DNA from: Coffea arabica
Lineage: Eukaryota > Streptophyta > Magnoliopsida > Gentianales > Rubiaceae
NCBI RefSeq assembly: GCF_036785885.1
Contig: NC_092323.1
Coordinates: forward strand, 23,940,501-24,004,500
Direction of reading: 5' to 3'
DNA: 64,000 nucleotides
A program made the position numbers and the translations under genes. Below are positions 45,751 through 59,100 of the stretch, one piece after another (positions within the stretch are counted from its first letter, which is position 1; the number at the start of each line of letters is the position of its first letter). A model generated the notes under the pieces. It did not search any database. It had not been told where the DNA came from and saw only the letters and a list, made by a program, of their open reading frames with translations.

Positions 45751-48729
45751 TATGTTAAAAGGCTTTGTAACTTAGAGCAATCACTTTCCAGTGATTTGTG
45801 CAAGCCATTTGGTTCGATTAGATTAACGATTTTTAGGAAGAAATGCTACTATATATATCTTATGGCGATATCCACTACTTATCCTAGGCACCATGGCACA
45901 CAGAACTAATTTATCTTTTCTTTGTAATCTAATGAATTAGTTTATGTTTTTTTTTATTTTGCATTTGGGTAAATACACAAAAATTTTCTGTTCCTGTTAT
46001 TTGTTTAATTTTATTTTCTTATTAAAAAATTAAAAAGAAGATGCATGTGTTTAGCCATTTTGAGTGAAAGTGTTTTCCAACTCAATGCATTGATTGTACT
46101 TAACAATTTGAATATGATCTTTATACAAACTATAAATGTAGAAAGGAAATTAGTGTTTGAACTTTGGAAAAAAAAATAAAAGATTAGCTTAACACAAAGA
46201 GGTCATTTCGGTACAAAGATTTTCATGTTTTTTTCTTTTTGGTCAAACAAAAAGTTGATTCTGAGGTCCAAGTGTTTTAAAATATTTAGTAAAAATCCTT
46301 TCTATAGAAAGTAGTGAGTTTTAGTATGATCTACCTGCTTCTATTTCTTGAAATCTTTAATTTGTTTTGGGATAAACTTTTTATTTTTTAAAAAAAAGAG
46401 TATCAATAGTTATTCTTCACTTACCTTCTGATAACTCTAATCCGTGATCTCTTGACTCAAATCGCTTGTAGGTTGAGATAATTGTTCATTGGTTAAATTA
46501 ATGCCTAACGTTTTCATATTTTACATAATTTAACTGATACTAAAAAATTCACATTACAGTTTGTAATGGAGCCTTTTTTATTATCCTTTATAATTTTGTT
46601 AAAAATAGTAATTCGTTCTTGTAAATCTTGCTTAACAACCATAGAGTGGATGGCTTCAATTACTGAAAACTGCGTCTTCGGCCATAAGAATTATTTTTCT
46701 TTTGTCCTTTTTGAAGGAAGAGTTGATTACGGGGTCCAACTGTATTAGAAATTAGATTACAACTCTCTCATCTAACAGTAGCCAAAAGCCCAATACTACA
46801 GGTTAAACTCTTTTTTAATTTTTTTTGTGTCACAAAAGATAAGGTGCATTATAGTAATAATAAAAAGTTCAATAAATAAAAGTACGCTTTCCCAGCAAGT
46901 ACCATTGTGGCAACTGGTGTTTTTGGTCTAAACTGTGTTTATCGTCAAGGAATCACTCTAAAGAGTGTTTGGATTATTGAATTATTTCACATAATATTTG
47001 ACTTATATTATAAACATATTTTTCAATTCACATTTTTATATTTCTAATTATCCTTTTATTTTACATGTATTACATCACAAAAAGTGTTACAATAATTATT
47101 TTAAATAATATTTTAAATAATATTCTATCCAAACATAGAAAAAGTCAATATTACATGGTACGCATGTGGTGCTTTTTTTTTTTTTTTTTGCACTGAAATT
47201 TGTGGAAGTCTATGAGCTGCACGTGCTGGTTCAATTAGAATATATAGCAGAAACACAGCCATGTCAATTAGAGCAGGCTTATTGTTAGGAACAGAAAAAA
47301 GATGGCTGCAATAGGTGATATTTGCAGACTGCTAGAGACTAGTAGTGTCTAATAGAAGGATAGATGATGAATCGTTTTTATCTTTAATTCTTAGGGACAT
47401 TTGGTAACTACAGGAAGCCTTTTGGAGCTGCCAGTTTGTTTTTGTTTGTAAGAACTCTAATAGTGCTAGGACCAGCTTGGCAAGCTTTGCCATCAAACTG
47501 ATTAGGGAAGTAAAGTGGGAAAATGATTCCCTCCTTTGGCTTGCAAGAGAGGCACAGAACATTGATGGGGCAGTCCTCTCTTTTGTAAATGATATGTAAA
47601 GCTGATTATGATGTTAATACAAATACAACTGACATTTTGACAAAAAGAAAAAAGAAGCACAGCCAATTTTGTCGCTTTCTTCGTTTCTTCAATCCTTTTC
47701 CTCCAATTTCACGAATTATTGGATAAATAAACCTTAACCACAAAAAGATTCTCCGTGATGCCACACAAAATCTGAATTGCATTTCATGTGTTGTAAACAA
47801 ACTTTATCAAACTTCAAATCTCCTAGAAATAGAGGTTCAAGGTTTAAATGCCTTTGTCCTCTCACCGCTTCTTAAATTGCATCCCTCTTCTTTTAGAAAA
47901 AATTTAAAAAAAATTTATACTTTAACCCGTTTGGTAGTAAATTTGAGTCTTCTATCGGTTTTCTTCATTTATTGATTCTGCTTTCTTTTACTACTTCAGA
48001 TGCCTTTGCTTCCTCTACCGTACATTTAGGTGGAATTACAAGATGAAAAAATGAAACCGTTATGCATCAATTTTTTTTGTTTCCCAAAGCAAACCTTGTA
48101 CCATCAACTATATTGACATGTTCCAATATTTTTTGAGGATAAAGGAAAATACATGAAAGTTCAAATTGTCAAGTTTTCTATTTTATTTATCTTCTTGGAC
48201 TGAGTAAGGCACATTAAGTTTGGGAAAAAAGTAAGCACTTTTCTTTTTTTGTATAAAGATTGTTATTATTATTATCAATGTTATAATTATTTTGTGTCAG
48301 ACAGAGTTGATTCTGAGGTCAAAGTATCTTAGTGTTTTTTTTTTGGTGAAAATTATTTCTACAAAAACTATTGAGTTCTAGTCCGATCTACCTATTTCTA
48401 TTAAAACTAATTTGTTGGCTGATGAGCTTTTCTACCTTCTCTTTTATTTTGTTATCAATTGCTGTAACTCTGAATCTTGAGTTCCATTAACAATATTTAG
48501 GTTTGTTCTCCAAATCTTGGGAATTTTTGTGAGATTTATAGAGTGCATCTTTTTAAGAAATTTTTTGATGATCTATTCAATTAATTTAGGCTTTTCCCTC
48601 CTTTTTTTGTGCTGGATTCTACATATCCTTTTTGTTTTCCTTGTTACTTTTGCTAAAGACAAGTAACTAGTTCTAGCCTAACAAGCACAGAAAGGAGGGC
48701 TTCAACATCCCAGAAATTTATGTCCAACT
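45751..48729. other. Intergenic DNA with diverged repeats and a MITE
   Basis: No gene is supported. 46240-46700 and 48290-48720 are diverged copies of the family seen at 32.9-34.0 kb. 46963-47138 is MITE-like. At 47195-47260 an exon-like sequence reads FVEVYELHVLVQLEYIAE, related to the sequence split by the Gypsy insertion. A frame ending at 47598 (IREVKWENDSLLWLAREAQN) has coding-like composition but was not recognised. Confidence 0.4.
46963..47138. mobile_element. MITE-like element
   Basis: The left end gagtgtttggattattga and the reverse complement of the right end, ctatgtttggatagaata, make a short imperfect inverted repeat around an AT-rich body of about 175 bp. No target duplication was confirmed. 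Confidence 0.4.
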
Positions 48730-51700
48730 TGTGACGATCCTACCTCCCCTTAAGATGAACCAAAGGGTTTAGCGAACCGCCTGCTCAACTCTCGTCAGAA
48801 TTCAATCACAAACTACCTGACCAATCTTGGTCACAAGTGCAACAACCTCAAAAACAAGAATCACATCTCCAAACAACAATAACAAGAACCATTCTTCGAC
48901 AAATACATGAAACGGTGATCGTTTCAAACTTAAGGTACATCACTAGTTCAAACTTACAAAAGCTGAGTTTTCAAAATTTACAAGTCATAAATAAAACCAG
49001 AAAGTTGATACTATTACACTAAGGTAAAAGATCTAGACAAAACTCGACCCTTCTTAATCACTTGCCCAAGTGCTCGCCCCCTATAAAGAAAACAAACTAA
49101 AGGAGTGAGCTGTTGCTCAATGAGGTTCCAAGAAATTCATGCAATTAATAATATCAATAATTTAATACACAAGCCATAAAGAATGTAAGGCAACATAAGA
49201 TAGAGCAATTACACTTCAATCAAGCAATAACACATTCATTAAATAGGATACGGGGCTCTCATGAGCTTGTTCAAGTTGCTTGATCAAGATTCAAGGTTTC
49301 CATTGACAGTTCATCAACTTTATTCCATAATGCTAGTAAGTAATCCACCACTTCACGTCATTCTCCAACCATTGGTCAACCCCCTATCGAGCTCGCACGT
49401 CAAATTCAAGAAAGGTAATACTTGAGTATACCTGTTCAAGATCAAGTTCAAGAATTCAAGTGCAAGTTCAAGTTCAAATCTAAGTGACAAAACCCATGGT
49501 TCATTGATCTCATCAACCAAACCCTGGCCGCCTCGACTTGGCCAACCAGCCATTGGGATTTTGGAGCCCCAAGCACGCAATGGAGTCGATGGAATAACCA
49601 CCCAAATGACCAATAAGTCAAGTACAAGTAAAGCAATTCATTTAATACAACCATCAGGAATCTAATCAAGAAGGATTGAGCATGATAAGGTACATGCTCA
49701 CCCATGTAATATCAATTCACGTATCAGTATCTCAACTTAGAAAACATATCACTCAATCAAGGAAACATGGCACATAAGCACTTCACAAGCACTTAGAACA
49801 CTCAGCACTTAAAGCAAAGTTCAAATGTCCATCTCGGGTGCAACTTCGAACTCATTTCCAAGTCCTAGAATCAAGTAAATAGAGAGTACGATAAGATCTA
49901 CTACTCCAAGCCACACATTTAAACAAAACTACTTCCAAGTCCCAATTAAGAAATATTAAGTTTTCAAATTTTTCTCACTCACAAACTCTCCCCAAAACGC
50001 ATGGTTTCTTATTCAATTCAAGAGGCAAATCTATGTACATGTTACGTCAATGATTCAAGTAAAAGGTAGTGTAAAAATATCTCATTTTCATCCACCAATT
50101 AGGGATTAAAATTGTCCAAAATAGTTTGTTTCTAGACTGGAAATCTAGCACTTAAAACAGGAAAAAATGAGGTTTTTCACCTCTTAGACTTATCATATTT
50201 CGCTGAAATCCATCACCCATGTTAGGGTTAAGATATAATCAAGTGTATAAGGCATTAATATAACAATTTCACCCCACAACTTCAAGAGAAAAGCTGCACA
50301 AAGCCTCTCTCTCTTCGGCTAGTTTGAGCAGAGTTTTAGCGAAGAAAACAGTGAGAAAATGGAGTTTAAACCACTTAAAGTCCATGATTTTGGTTCAAAT
50401 CCAACACATACTTGTAGTTTAAAGTCTTATAGAGTGTTTTGAGAAAAATTTAGTTTACAATCATCATGAAAAATTTAAAATCCAAGCTGAAATTTCTAGT
50501 CCTTGTTTTCGACCAGCAAGCAGAAATTTTTCTCAAATTTTTTCCCAATATTTATCCGACTAATCACTCAATTTTTAACCAAAAATTCTTAACAAATCCA
50601 CAAGGCTTCATCCCCATCATGTTAATAGATATATATATATAACCATAAATCTTAACAAGTAAAGCCACCAAAGTTACATATAAACATCCAAACCCTAAGT
50701 TGTCATCTCGAGAAATCAAGCATCAAATTCAAAATCAACAACTTGGAAAACTTCTAGGATTCACCAAACCCCAAGTTGTTTGGCACCAAACCCCAAGTTG
50801 TTTGGCACTTGAGTTTTTTGCCAAGTTTGTTTGCTACAAGTTTTTTAAAAACTTTAGCTATAGTAATCTCAAAAAACTTTTTAAAGTTTTAAAACTATAC
50901 ACTTCAAATTATTCAAAAATTTATACACTTCAAAAAATTTTTAAAAAATTCTACAATAAGCTACAGTAAAGTTTTAAACAAACACCCAAAAAACTCACTT
51001 TTCAAACAGGGCAGTCTGACCTTTAAACCCACAAGATCAACTTATCTTAAACATAAGAAAAAAAAAAGAAATGTAATCTAGCATGTTTATTGTGAGGCTC
51101 CGAAATTTTACTTGTCTTTATAGCTTTTATTTGACCTTACTTGCTTTAGATTCTTGGTTGTTTTAATGGTTGAATTTGAGCCAAGGGAATGAATTTTGTT
51201 AAGAAAAGTTTCATATTTTCAAGTTGTTAGAAAATCTGAAATTTCGCAGGAGGAATTGAGTTCCGTTTGTTGTGTTTGAAACTAGATTCATAGGGTTTCC
51301 TACGATATAAAAATTAGAGTTTGATTCAATTTCTATAAACACCAAAAAATTGGCAAAGTTGACTGAAAATTCTGCCCTGCACAAGTAAAAATAGGAATGT
51401 TATAGTAACTTACGGCTCAATTTGGACCAACTTATGAACTGAATCTCTTTGAGATGTCTCCAAAGATTATTAGTGTTTCAAGTCTAGTTTTTAACAGGCC
51501 AAGTTGTATGAATTTTTGACATTTATAACTCAAGTTATGATTTTTCTAAAGGAATGGTGCATACTAGGGTTTTTGGTGTGTTTTTGTGTATTTTGGTAGT
51601 GTGATCACTTGGTGAGGTGTGTGTACTAAATTTGGTGGATAAGAGTAAGTATTGAGTAAGAGAAAGTGTGTGATTAGAAGTGCTAATAATAAACTAGTGA

Positions 51701-54700
51701 ACCATAAGTAAAAACACAAGTACGAGCGAGTTAAGAAAAATAGGCTTGAATCGACGTGTACCGTTTGTTATCGATTGAGTACACCACTTGACCACTACTT
51801 TCTTACCCTAATCTTCTTGTTTTTATTTCACCTAATCCTCCCTAAATTACCCCTTAATCCAGCCATCTTTGTTGACTAAGGAAAAGGAAAGAAAAGAAAA
51901 AAAAAAGAGAGAAAACTTGGTTTTGACAAGTGTCAAAGATCCAAGGGTTGGTTGACCAAATGAGTTATCTTTCTTCTTGGTTCATTTTTTCATTCTCTTC
52001 TGGTGTTGGCCAAAAATTGGGAGAGAAAAACAAGAGAGAAAACCTCCAACTCCAATCTTGAATCTTGCCTTGTTTGAGTTGAAACCACAAAACTAAACCG
52101 ATTAAACTAGCACCAAGGAGCTAAGGAAGCTTGTTGTGGAGTTGTTTGGAGAGAAATAGCTTGGTTCTTCACTTTCTTCCAGTGTTTTGGAAGATATAAG
52201 TCTAAAACTTCCTTTTTATTTCTTGTTTTAGCAAAATATGGGATAGATGCCTTGAATCTTGAATTATGTTGGATGATACTCTAGTTTTGGTGAAAATTAG
52301 TGAATTTCAGCTAGGGTTTGTGATTTTTCAGTTTTGATTTATGATATTTATCTCTAATATGTTGGTATTGAGCTTGGAAATGGAATCTGTGAGATGATTA
52401 GTGGCTTGATTGTGATATTTATCCTTAAAAGATGAAATTTCAGCTTTGTCAAGCAATTTCCAGCTTTGATAAGTAGTTTTAGGATTGATATGCAAAATTT
52501 CAGCATTTGGTGGTGAATGTCAGTTCTGCCCTATTTTTGGATTCAACTTGGGCTGCGAATTTCTCATGTTTTAGACTGAATCAACTTTTGGATAAAACAT
52601 GAAAGTTATAGGGATTTGAGTTAACTTTTTACCTGCAATATTTCAGATCAATTGGATCATTTTAGCTTATGATTTGGCCAGAGCACTCCTGATTGCGCAA
52701 AAACTCTAATTTTCTTGACCTGTTTTTCATGTGCTTCGGACCGTCCATTTTTTACCTTGAAATTGTGAGAACTGGATGTCAATGTCTTCACAAAAATGTA
52801 GGTCTATGTCTTAGCTTCGAAATGCCATAAAATTTACCTTGATCCGATATACCTAGCTACAGTTATGACCAAAACACCGAAGGATGACAAAACTACCATT
52901 TATCAGTTCTTCTTTAAACTGGTTTCTAGCTTTGGTCCATGGTGATAAGTTATTATTTGGTTTGTTTGGTTAGCTTTGAGGCCTTGAATAGATAAATATT
53001 GTTTGTTATCACTTGTGGTTGGATTGGAGGGTTGTTGGCTTATGAATCCAAGTTGTACTTGGATGGAAAAAGTAAGAAAATAGGGGAAATGCTGTCCAAA
53101 TTTCTATTACTTGCTCTTATGAATATTAGTGAGATGTAAGCTTTGATTTTAGGGTTAGTTGGATCTTAAGTTACATATGTATCCTTGAATGCACTTCAAT
53201 ATAGTATTTGAGTTGTTTTTGACCAAGATTTGGTATCAACTAAAATGAAAAGTGTTAGTTTTATCTCGAAAACTTTGAATTATATTTGTTCACTTCAATT
53301 TGGGATTGGTTGTTCTTTCAACTACTGATTTCTGGAATTTTCTTTCGTTACGTTTGAATTTGAGAAATGACTCAAGATTTTTCGTGCCTTGGAAGTTCAA
53401 ATGTTATTATTCACTCTACAACTGTATTTTCATATTTGCACTAGTAATTTCTAGATTTTTTATGGTTCATCTAGATTTTGATTAGTTGAACCATAATACC
53501 TTATTTTGACTGATCTAGGTTTCTTTGGTGATCCGGAGTACAACCCGGAAGGAAACTTTTGACATATCTCTTGCTCATATTGGTGAGTGTTCCTTGCATA
53601 TGTGTGTACTTTAAATGACTATGTAAAATGTTGTGAATGTTGTTTGAATGTTAAATGCTTTCCAGTGATTGCTAAATGAATTTTCGAAGGACAAGTTTGT
53701 ACTTTATCGCACTCAACCCAAGCAAAAGTGAATTTTCAATGATTGAATGCTACTCGTGCATGAATGTAAGCCTTTTGGCTGAACTGGGCCCTTGCCCTTC
53801 GTTGCCAGTCGACTCGGTCGTGCAAGATATAGCAGATTTCCTAAGGCTGCCCAAGGGTTCCTGCAGACAAAATTTTCAGCAGCACCTCCTTTGTATTTAC
53901 TGCTTTTTCCAGCCAACTCAAGGCTTCATTCTTACCATAAAACAGCATCAACTCAAGCATACACATACCAAGCCAATAACTTACTAAATCAAGCATATAA
54001 CCATCACCTACTAAAGCTAGAAAATGAAACCCTAAGCTGAAATTCCTACTCACAAGCTGGAATTTTCTTTAGGCAAGTCAAACTAGCATGTAAAAGCTAG
54101 ATATCTCACATAGCAAAGCTACCAAACCATGGCCAACACTTAAGCATCATATGTGGGCAGAAATTTACCAATAAAACTGAAAATTCCATATTACAACTTC
54201 AAACTATGAAATTTTCTCATGAAACTACCAAAATTGAAACCCTAAACCACTAGTTGGCAAATATTTGAAGTAGAGGAAAGTTTCTTGCCATATTCAACTC
54301 TTTACCTCCAAACCCAAAGGTGACAAGCAAATCAAGAGGGATGAAAGATTTTCTTCTTCTAAAACTTCACCAAAAGCTTCTCTTCAAACTTATCTCAAGA
54401 TTGATCGGAGTAGGTTAGGATTTTTTTTTGGATTCTTCATGATTTAAGCAAGAGATTAAGGCTGAATTTTTTTTGTGTTTTCTCTCCCTTTTCTCTCTAA
54501 AATTCCGTCCATGATGTTTACAAGAAGAAGAAAAGATGAAAACAAAAGGTTTGATTAAGATAAGAAGAAGAAAGCATGGTTTTGGTCAAAGGTCCAACTT
54601 CCAATGGTTTCGCAACAAATGGCACCTTAGGGTTTATACTCATCTCTTTGTCTTCCAAAACTAATCTATCTAACTAACCTCTAATTAGCCCTTAGCACCT

Positions 54701-54946
54701 TATAAAATAACATCCCTTTATGCAAAACTTCACCTAGTCGTCAAAATTTTACCGCACTTACCGCATTAGCGGGTCCCAAGTCCATAATGCACTTCAAACT
54801 TAATATGTACTAACTTATATCACGAAAATGATTTAAAAACTTGACTCACTTATAAAAATAATGAAAAAATTAAGGCAATAATTTAAAGTAAAGAAAATGC
54901 ATTTAAAGAAATAAATAAATATAAGCTAATTTTTCGGGTTCTCACA
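48730..54946 (-). repeat. Thicket of long LTR-like DNA in both orientations
   Basis: On the minus strand the block starts tgtgagaacccgaaaaatta at 54946 and ends in ggatcgtcaca at 48730, both typical of long plant Gypsy LTRs. Within it a plus-strand segment starts tgtgaggctccgaaatttta at 51091 and runs to about 53860. A plausible reading is one minus-strand LTR of about 3.4 kb split by a partial plus-strand LTR of about 2.8 kb. Target duplications could not be confirmed and no gag or pol is present. At 50750-50985 there is a small insertion-like unit with the repeated phrase caccaaaccccaagttgttt. Confidence 0.45.
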
Positions 54947-56156
54947 AGGGCGATATAAAGGCTTTCAATGAAAAGTTTCAAAATTTCCTAACGATTAAAA
55001 GGAATATGTGAAAACTCCCTAGCCGGCTCTGCCACTGGTAGCCCTACAATATTCAATCAAATCTAAATATGAAGAGCACAAAAAATGAGCAATAAAGAAA
55101 GTTCTAGAATTGCAAACAAAAGTGTAAAATGGAATAGACACGGATAAAAACTCACACCAACTAAAAAATAATGTATGTTACAGTTACATTTTCCAAAATT
55201 TAGATTTTTAGCTGATTTATATTTCTGTAGCAATAAAGAAAAGCAAATGAAAAGATGAGTTTATTACAAAAAAAAAAGGGGGGGGGGGAGGAGGGAGTTA
55301 TGGGTTAAAGGGAGAATTAGGACATATATTAGGAGATTAGTTGTAAATTCCCTTAAAAAGATCATGTAGGTAATTTTAAAAAATTCTTGTTTTAAAAATC
55401 ACCCAAAAATGATACAGTAAACTGACTAAAATTTGATCAAGTTACTAAATTGATACTGAATTTATGACTATTTGGTTCAACAAGTCTGCAATAATTTGTG
55501 TCTTTAATTAATACTAACATATGAGAACGTGCGTTGCACATTGGCAGTTTGTTATTTTGCTGATGATTTTGCAAATTTAGTAAATATAAAATTGAGAAGT
55601 AATGAAATGTTGTATGGTAACAATGCAATATAGCAAATTAACTAATCCTTTTAGGTTTTTGGAGATGAAATTTAAAAGCATTCGGCAAAAGAAAAACCAA
55701 ATTGACATTATCAGCATTTAGTAAAAGAAACTTAAGTGGGATACGGCGCAGGGACGGTCAGGTTCCCTCATAAACACAACCGTGAGGACTAGAAATAACC
55801 ACGTCAGGAAGGCTAAAAAATGATGGGTGCTTCAAAAAAAAAAATTGCACTAGCCTAAACGGTAACAAACGGAGTAAACGGAAGAGTTGAAATTTTGAAA
55901 GTTGAAAATTTGAAATAGCCGCACAAAACAAAATCGACCGAAAAGGGTGCTCTCCGAGTCCCTAATAGCAGAAGCAAATGACTGAACCAAGGAAGCAAAC
56001 GACTGGAGAGTGGTTGCCCGACTGAACTGTTTGCTAACAGAGGAAGCAAAGAGAGAGGAAATTGAAGCAAACTTGGTTGAAAGTGAAGGTCGTGAAACAA
56101 ACTATTTTGAAGCAATCTGAAGGTCGTGAAGCAAAGTATTATGAAGCAAACTGAAG
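54947..56156. other. Spacer with an orphan copy of the NLR intron
   Basis: 55437-55735 matches 17455-17630 plus 18296-18395, the DNA just upstream of the NLR exon, at high identity. The match stops at the splice acceptor: the NLR coding sequence is replaced by unrelated sequence. From 55970 to 56160 the phrase gaagcaaac/t recurs about ten times. A G tract lies near 55280. No gene is seen. Confidence 0.6.
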
Positions 56157-56161
56157 CAAAC
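56157..56161. repeat. Target-site duplication of the Ogre-like solo LTR
   Basis: The sequence caaac precedes the LTR and recurs at 60608-60612 directly after it. Confidence 0.8.
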
Positions 56162-59100
56162 TGTAGACACCAAATTTTTGGTGTTTTATTATTTATTTAT
56201 TTACTATTCGTTTTTATTTGTTCTATTTTTATTCGTCACATTTAGTTTTATTTACTTTTTAGTTTTAGTTATTTTAGCCATTTTAGCTAGAATTTCTCAA
56301 AGGGAAAAGAAAAGTGTTCAAAAAATATGTTTTAGTTGTTTAGGATTTAGTTTCATTATTTAAAAGAAAAATGGAAAAATGAAAAAAATGAATTGGAATT
56401 TGCACTTTGTTGTTTCTAGCTTATTTATTTTTCGTCCAATGATAATTAAATTGTTTTGTTATTTATTTTTACTATTATCAACTTGTAATTAGTTTTAACC
56501 AAAAAAGAAAAAAAGTGAATACGCGACATTGTTGCTGCGTTTTTCGCAGCTTTGCAAGGAGGGGCTCAGGAGACCTTAGGCTGCAAATATAGAAGAGATG
56601 TTTTGAGTGTTTAGGGTTGGGAGGTCCCAGATAAAATAGAGAGAGAGATTGAGAGCCGCAAAGGGAGAGGAGGATAGGATCGGGAAAAAGAAAAGACAGA
56701 GGGGATGTCTACGGAGGTTTTTGGCCAAGAGGAAACACAGAGAAAAGAAAACAGAAATGGCGGCTAAAAGGAAAACTAGAGGGGGAGTCTGAGAAAGCTT
56801 GGGCCTCGATTAAGAAATAGAAAAAGGAGGAAAGAAGAGATTACGGGGCAGAGGAGAAAACGAAGGGAAACAATACACAGCACGTTTCATCTGGGGGGGG
56901 CAATTAGAGAAAGGAGCCACGGCTAAAAACAGAGGAAAAAACAGAGGGCTTAGCCTGGAGAGAAAAAGGCAAGGCAGTAGGGGGCGGCGGACGGGCTGAA
57001 GAATGGAAAAAGGAACGAAAAAGGAAAACAAGGGGGAGAGTAGAGGGCGAAGAGAGGGGAAAGACATCTTAGGGAAATTGGAAAATCTGAGGGCATGACG
57101 GCAAGGAACCAGAAAAAGAAAACAGAGCAACGAGGGAAGGCTTCAAGGGAGGACAGAAAATCAAAGGAAAAGAAAGGAGCGGTGGCGGCTATGGCTGGAT
57201 ATAGAAGGAGCTGGCGGTGGGGCAAAAGAAAAGAGAAGGGAAACGGGAGGAAGAATCAGGCCACCACCAGTTCGTGTCCGCTGCCGCTGCTATCCGCCAT
57301 CACCATCAACCGCCTGCTCAGCAACCGGAATCTGTCACCACCGGAATTGTTCCACCCCACCTGCGATTCACAGAGAAAAAGCACTGTGAGTTTATCCTTT
57401 TCCTCTCCATTTTTAGGCTTTAGAAGCTCGCAGAGCATGGTTGCCGTGAGCTTTGTTGTTTCAATTTTATGCCGTTTATTCATGGTTCTGTTGAATGTAC
57501 ATGCTGTGTATGCCTACTGGGCTAGAATTCTTTTGCTATTAATAATTCTTGGGCTGAATAACTTCCAACTGAACAAAGAATTGGCTAAGTTTTTAATGCC
57601 CAATAGCTGTTCGACGAAATGCCGAATTAAAAATTATACTTGAAGGATGAGTTTTGTTGCATTTTGTGTGAAAAATGATATGGTCAGCGAATTCCATGCT
57701 TGTCAAAATAGTGGACTTTCACGGTAGAAAACAGAGTTTCGAATGGCTCTGACAGGCTTGTTTTTGGCACTGTTTGCCGTTGATTTCAGTTGTATGAGTT
57801 CAAAATTGAAATGATATGAGAAGGAGCTTGCGCAATTTTGTTTTGATTGGGAATGGCCTGAGTTTTCTGATTTTCCCTCTGCAAAGAAAGATGGCAGCAG
57901 ATGTTGAGCCAATTTGGAGAAGAAGATTACTTGATTAAATTCATGATTCCAGTCCTTCAATTTCCCTTTTCCATTATGATTTAACCCCAGAATTTTAGGA
58001 CTTCATAATTTTGCCCCCAACACCTTCATAAGTCCTTCAATTAGGTCCTTGCTTTTGTTGTATTTTAATCCCTCAAGTCCCCCTTGTTCACCGTGGTCTC
58101 AAAAATTTGGAAAAATCAAATCCATTTTGCCTTTCTTGAGCTTAATCCTATGTTTGCCTATTTTATGTGACTTTTTGGGATAAATTAATTTTGGGTTTTG
58201 GATCATAATTGTGGCTTAAATAATTTTAGTTGATTTGCTATCTTGTTGGGCGTAGACTCATGTTTGGCTAATGATATTTAGTTGGGTTTGAGTAAGAGGG
58301 TTTAATTCATTTTTGGGTTTTTGGCTTGGGCTAGAGGGTCATAGCCCATGTGTTTTGGTTAGCTAATTTTTGGGCCGAAATAATACTAGCCCACTTGTTT
58401 TTCCTTGGACTTCCGATTGGGCCAAGTGATCTTGGCCCAATAAAGGTGAAAATGGCCCATTCCCTTTTGTTTTGGATTTCCGATTGGGCCTGGAAGGTTT
58501 TGGCCCAAGCAAATAAGGAAAAATGGCCCAATGGTTTGGTCCATTAAGAAACCAGAAAATAATTTTGCAAATCAGTCCCTGAATTTCTCCTTAACTGTGC
58601 TGTGGCCCTGGATATTTTCAACTTCTTTCAATTGGATCCTTAAATTAATTGCAAATAGGTCCCTGAACTTTATTTTTCTTTAATTTTGACCTCCAAACTT
58701 TGTCAATCTTTGCAATCAGGTCCTTTCTTCTTTTGACTTCTTAAATGTGAATTGTCGACATGATTTAATTGATTCAAATTCATGCTTATTTTTTATCCTT
58801 TGTGATTATTTGCCACATAAATTGGTACCTTGACCTTTTTATTGTTTTGAAGCTAATATCTCATTTACTCGATTTCCATTTCAAGGGAGGTACACTCTAT
58901 CCCTTATTTGCACTTCATTCGACCCTATGTGCTCCTACGTGTTATGTGAATATGCATGTCTACTTCGCTTTCCTTGCCTTTCCTTAATTCCTTGCATTTA
59001 TTTCATTCCCTTTTGCTTTTTATTTAAGTTATTCTTTATGGGGTATGTGTACACCTCTTGGCTTGTAATAGTTAGGGATTTAATTATTTTATTCCTTTTC

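Noticed and set aside
47332..47600. Possible gene fragment ending near 47598
   Set aside because: The plus-strand frame looks coding-like at its end, but no family could be named and no start or splice structure was found; left as a remark in the spacer entry.
48730..54946. Single intact giant LTR
   Set aside because: The ends look right (TG...CA), but flanking bases caact and agggc do not match, and a plus-oriented LTR start lies inside, so a composite is more likely.
57095..57643. 182-residue plus-strand ORF
   Set aside because: It lies inside the Ogre-like LTR, starts in a purine-rich leader-like stretch giving low-complexity Lys/Arg/Glu sequence, and shows no family motif. It is likely a chance frame.
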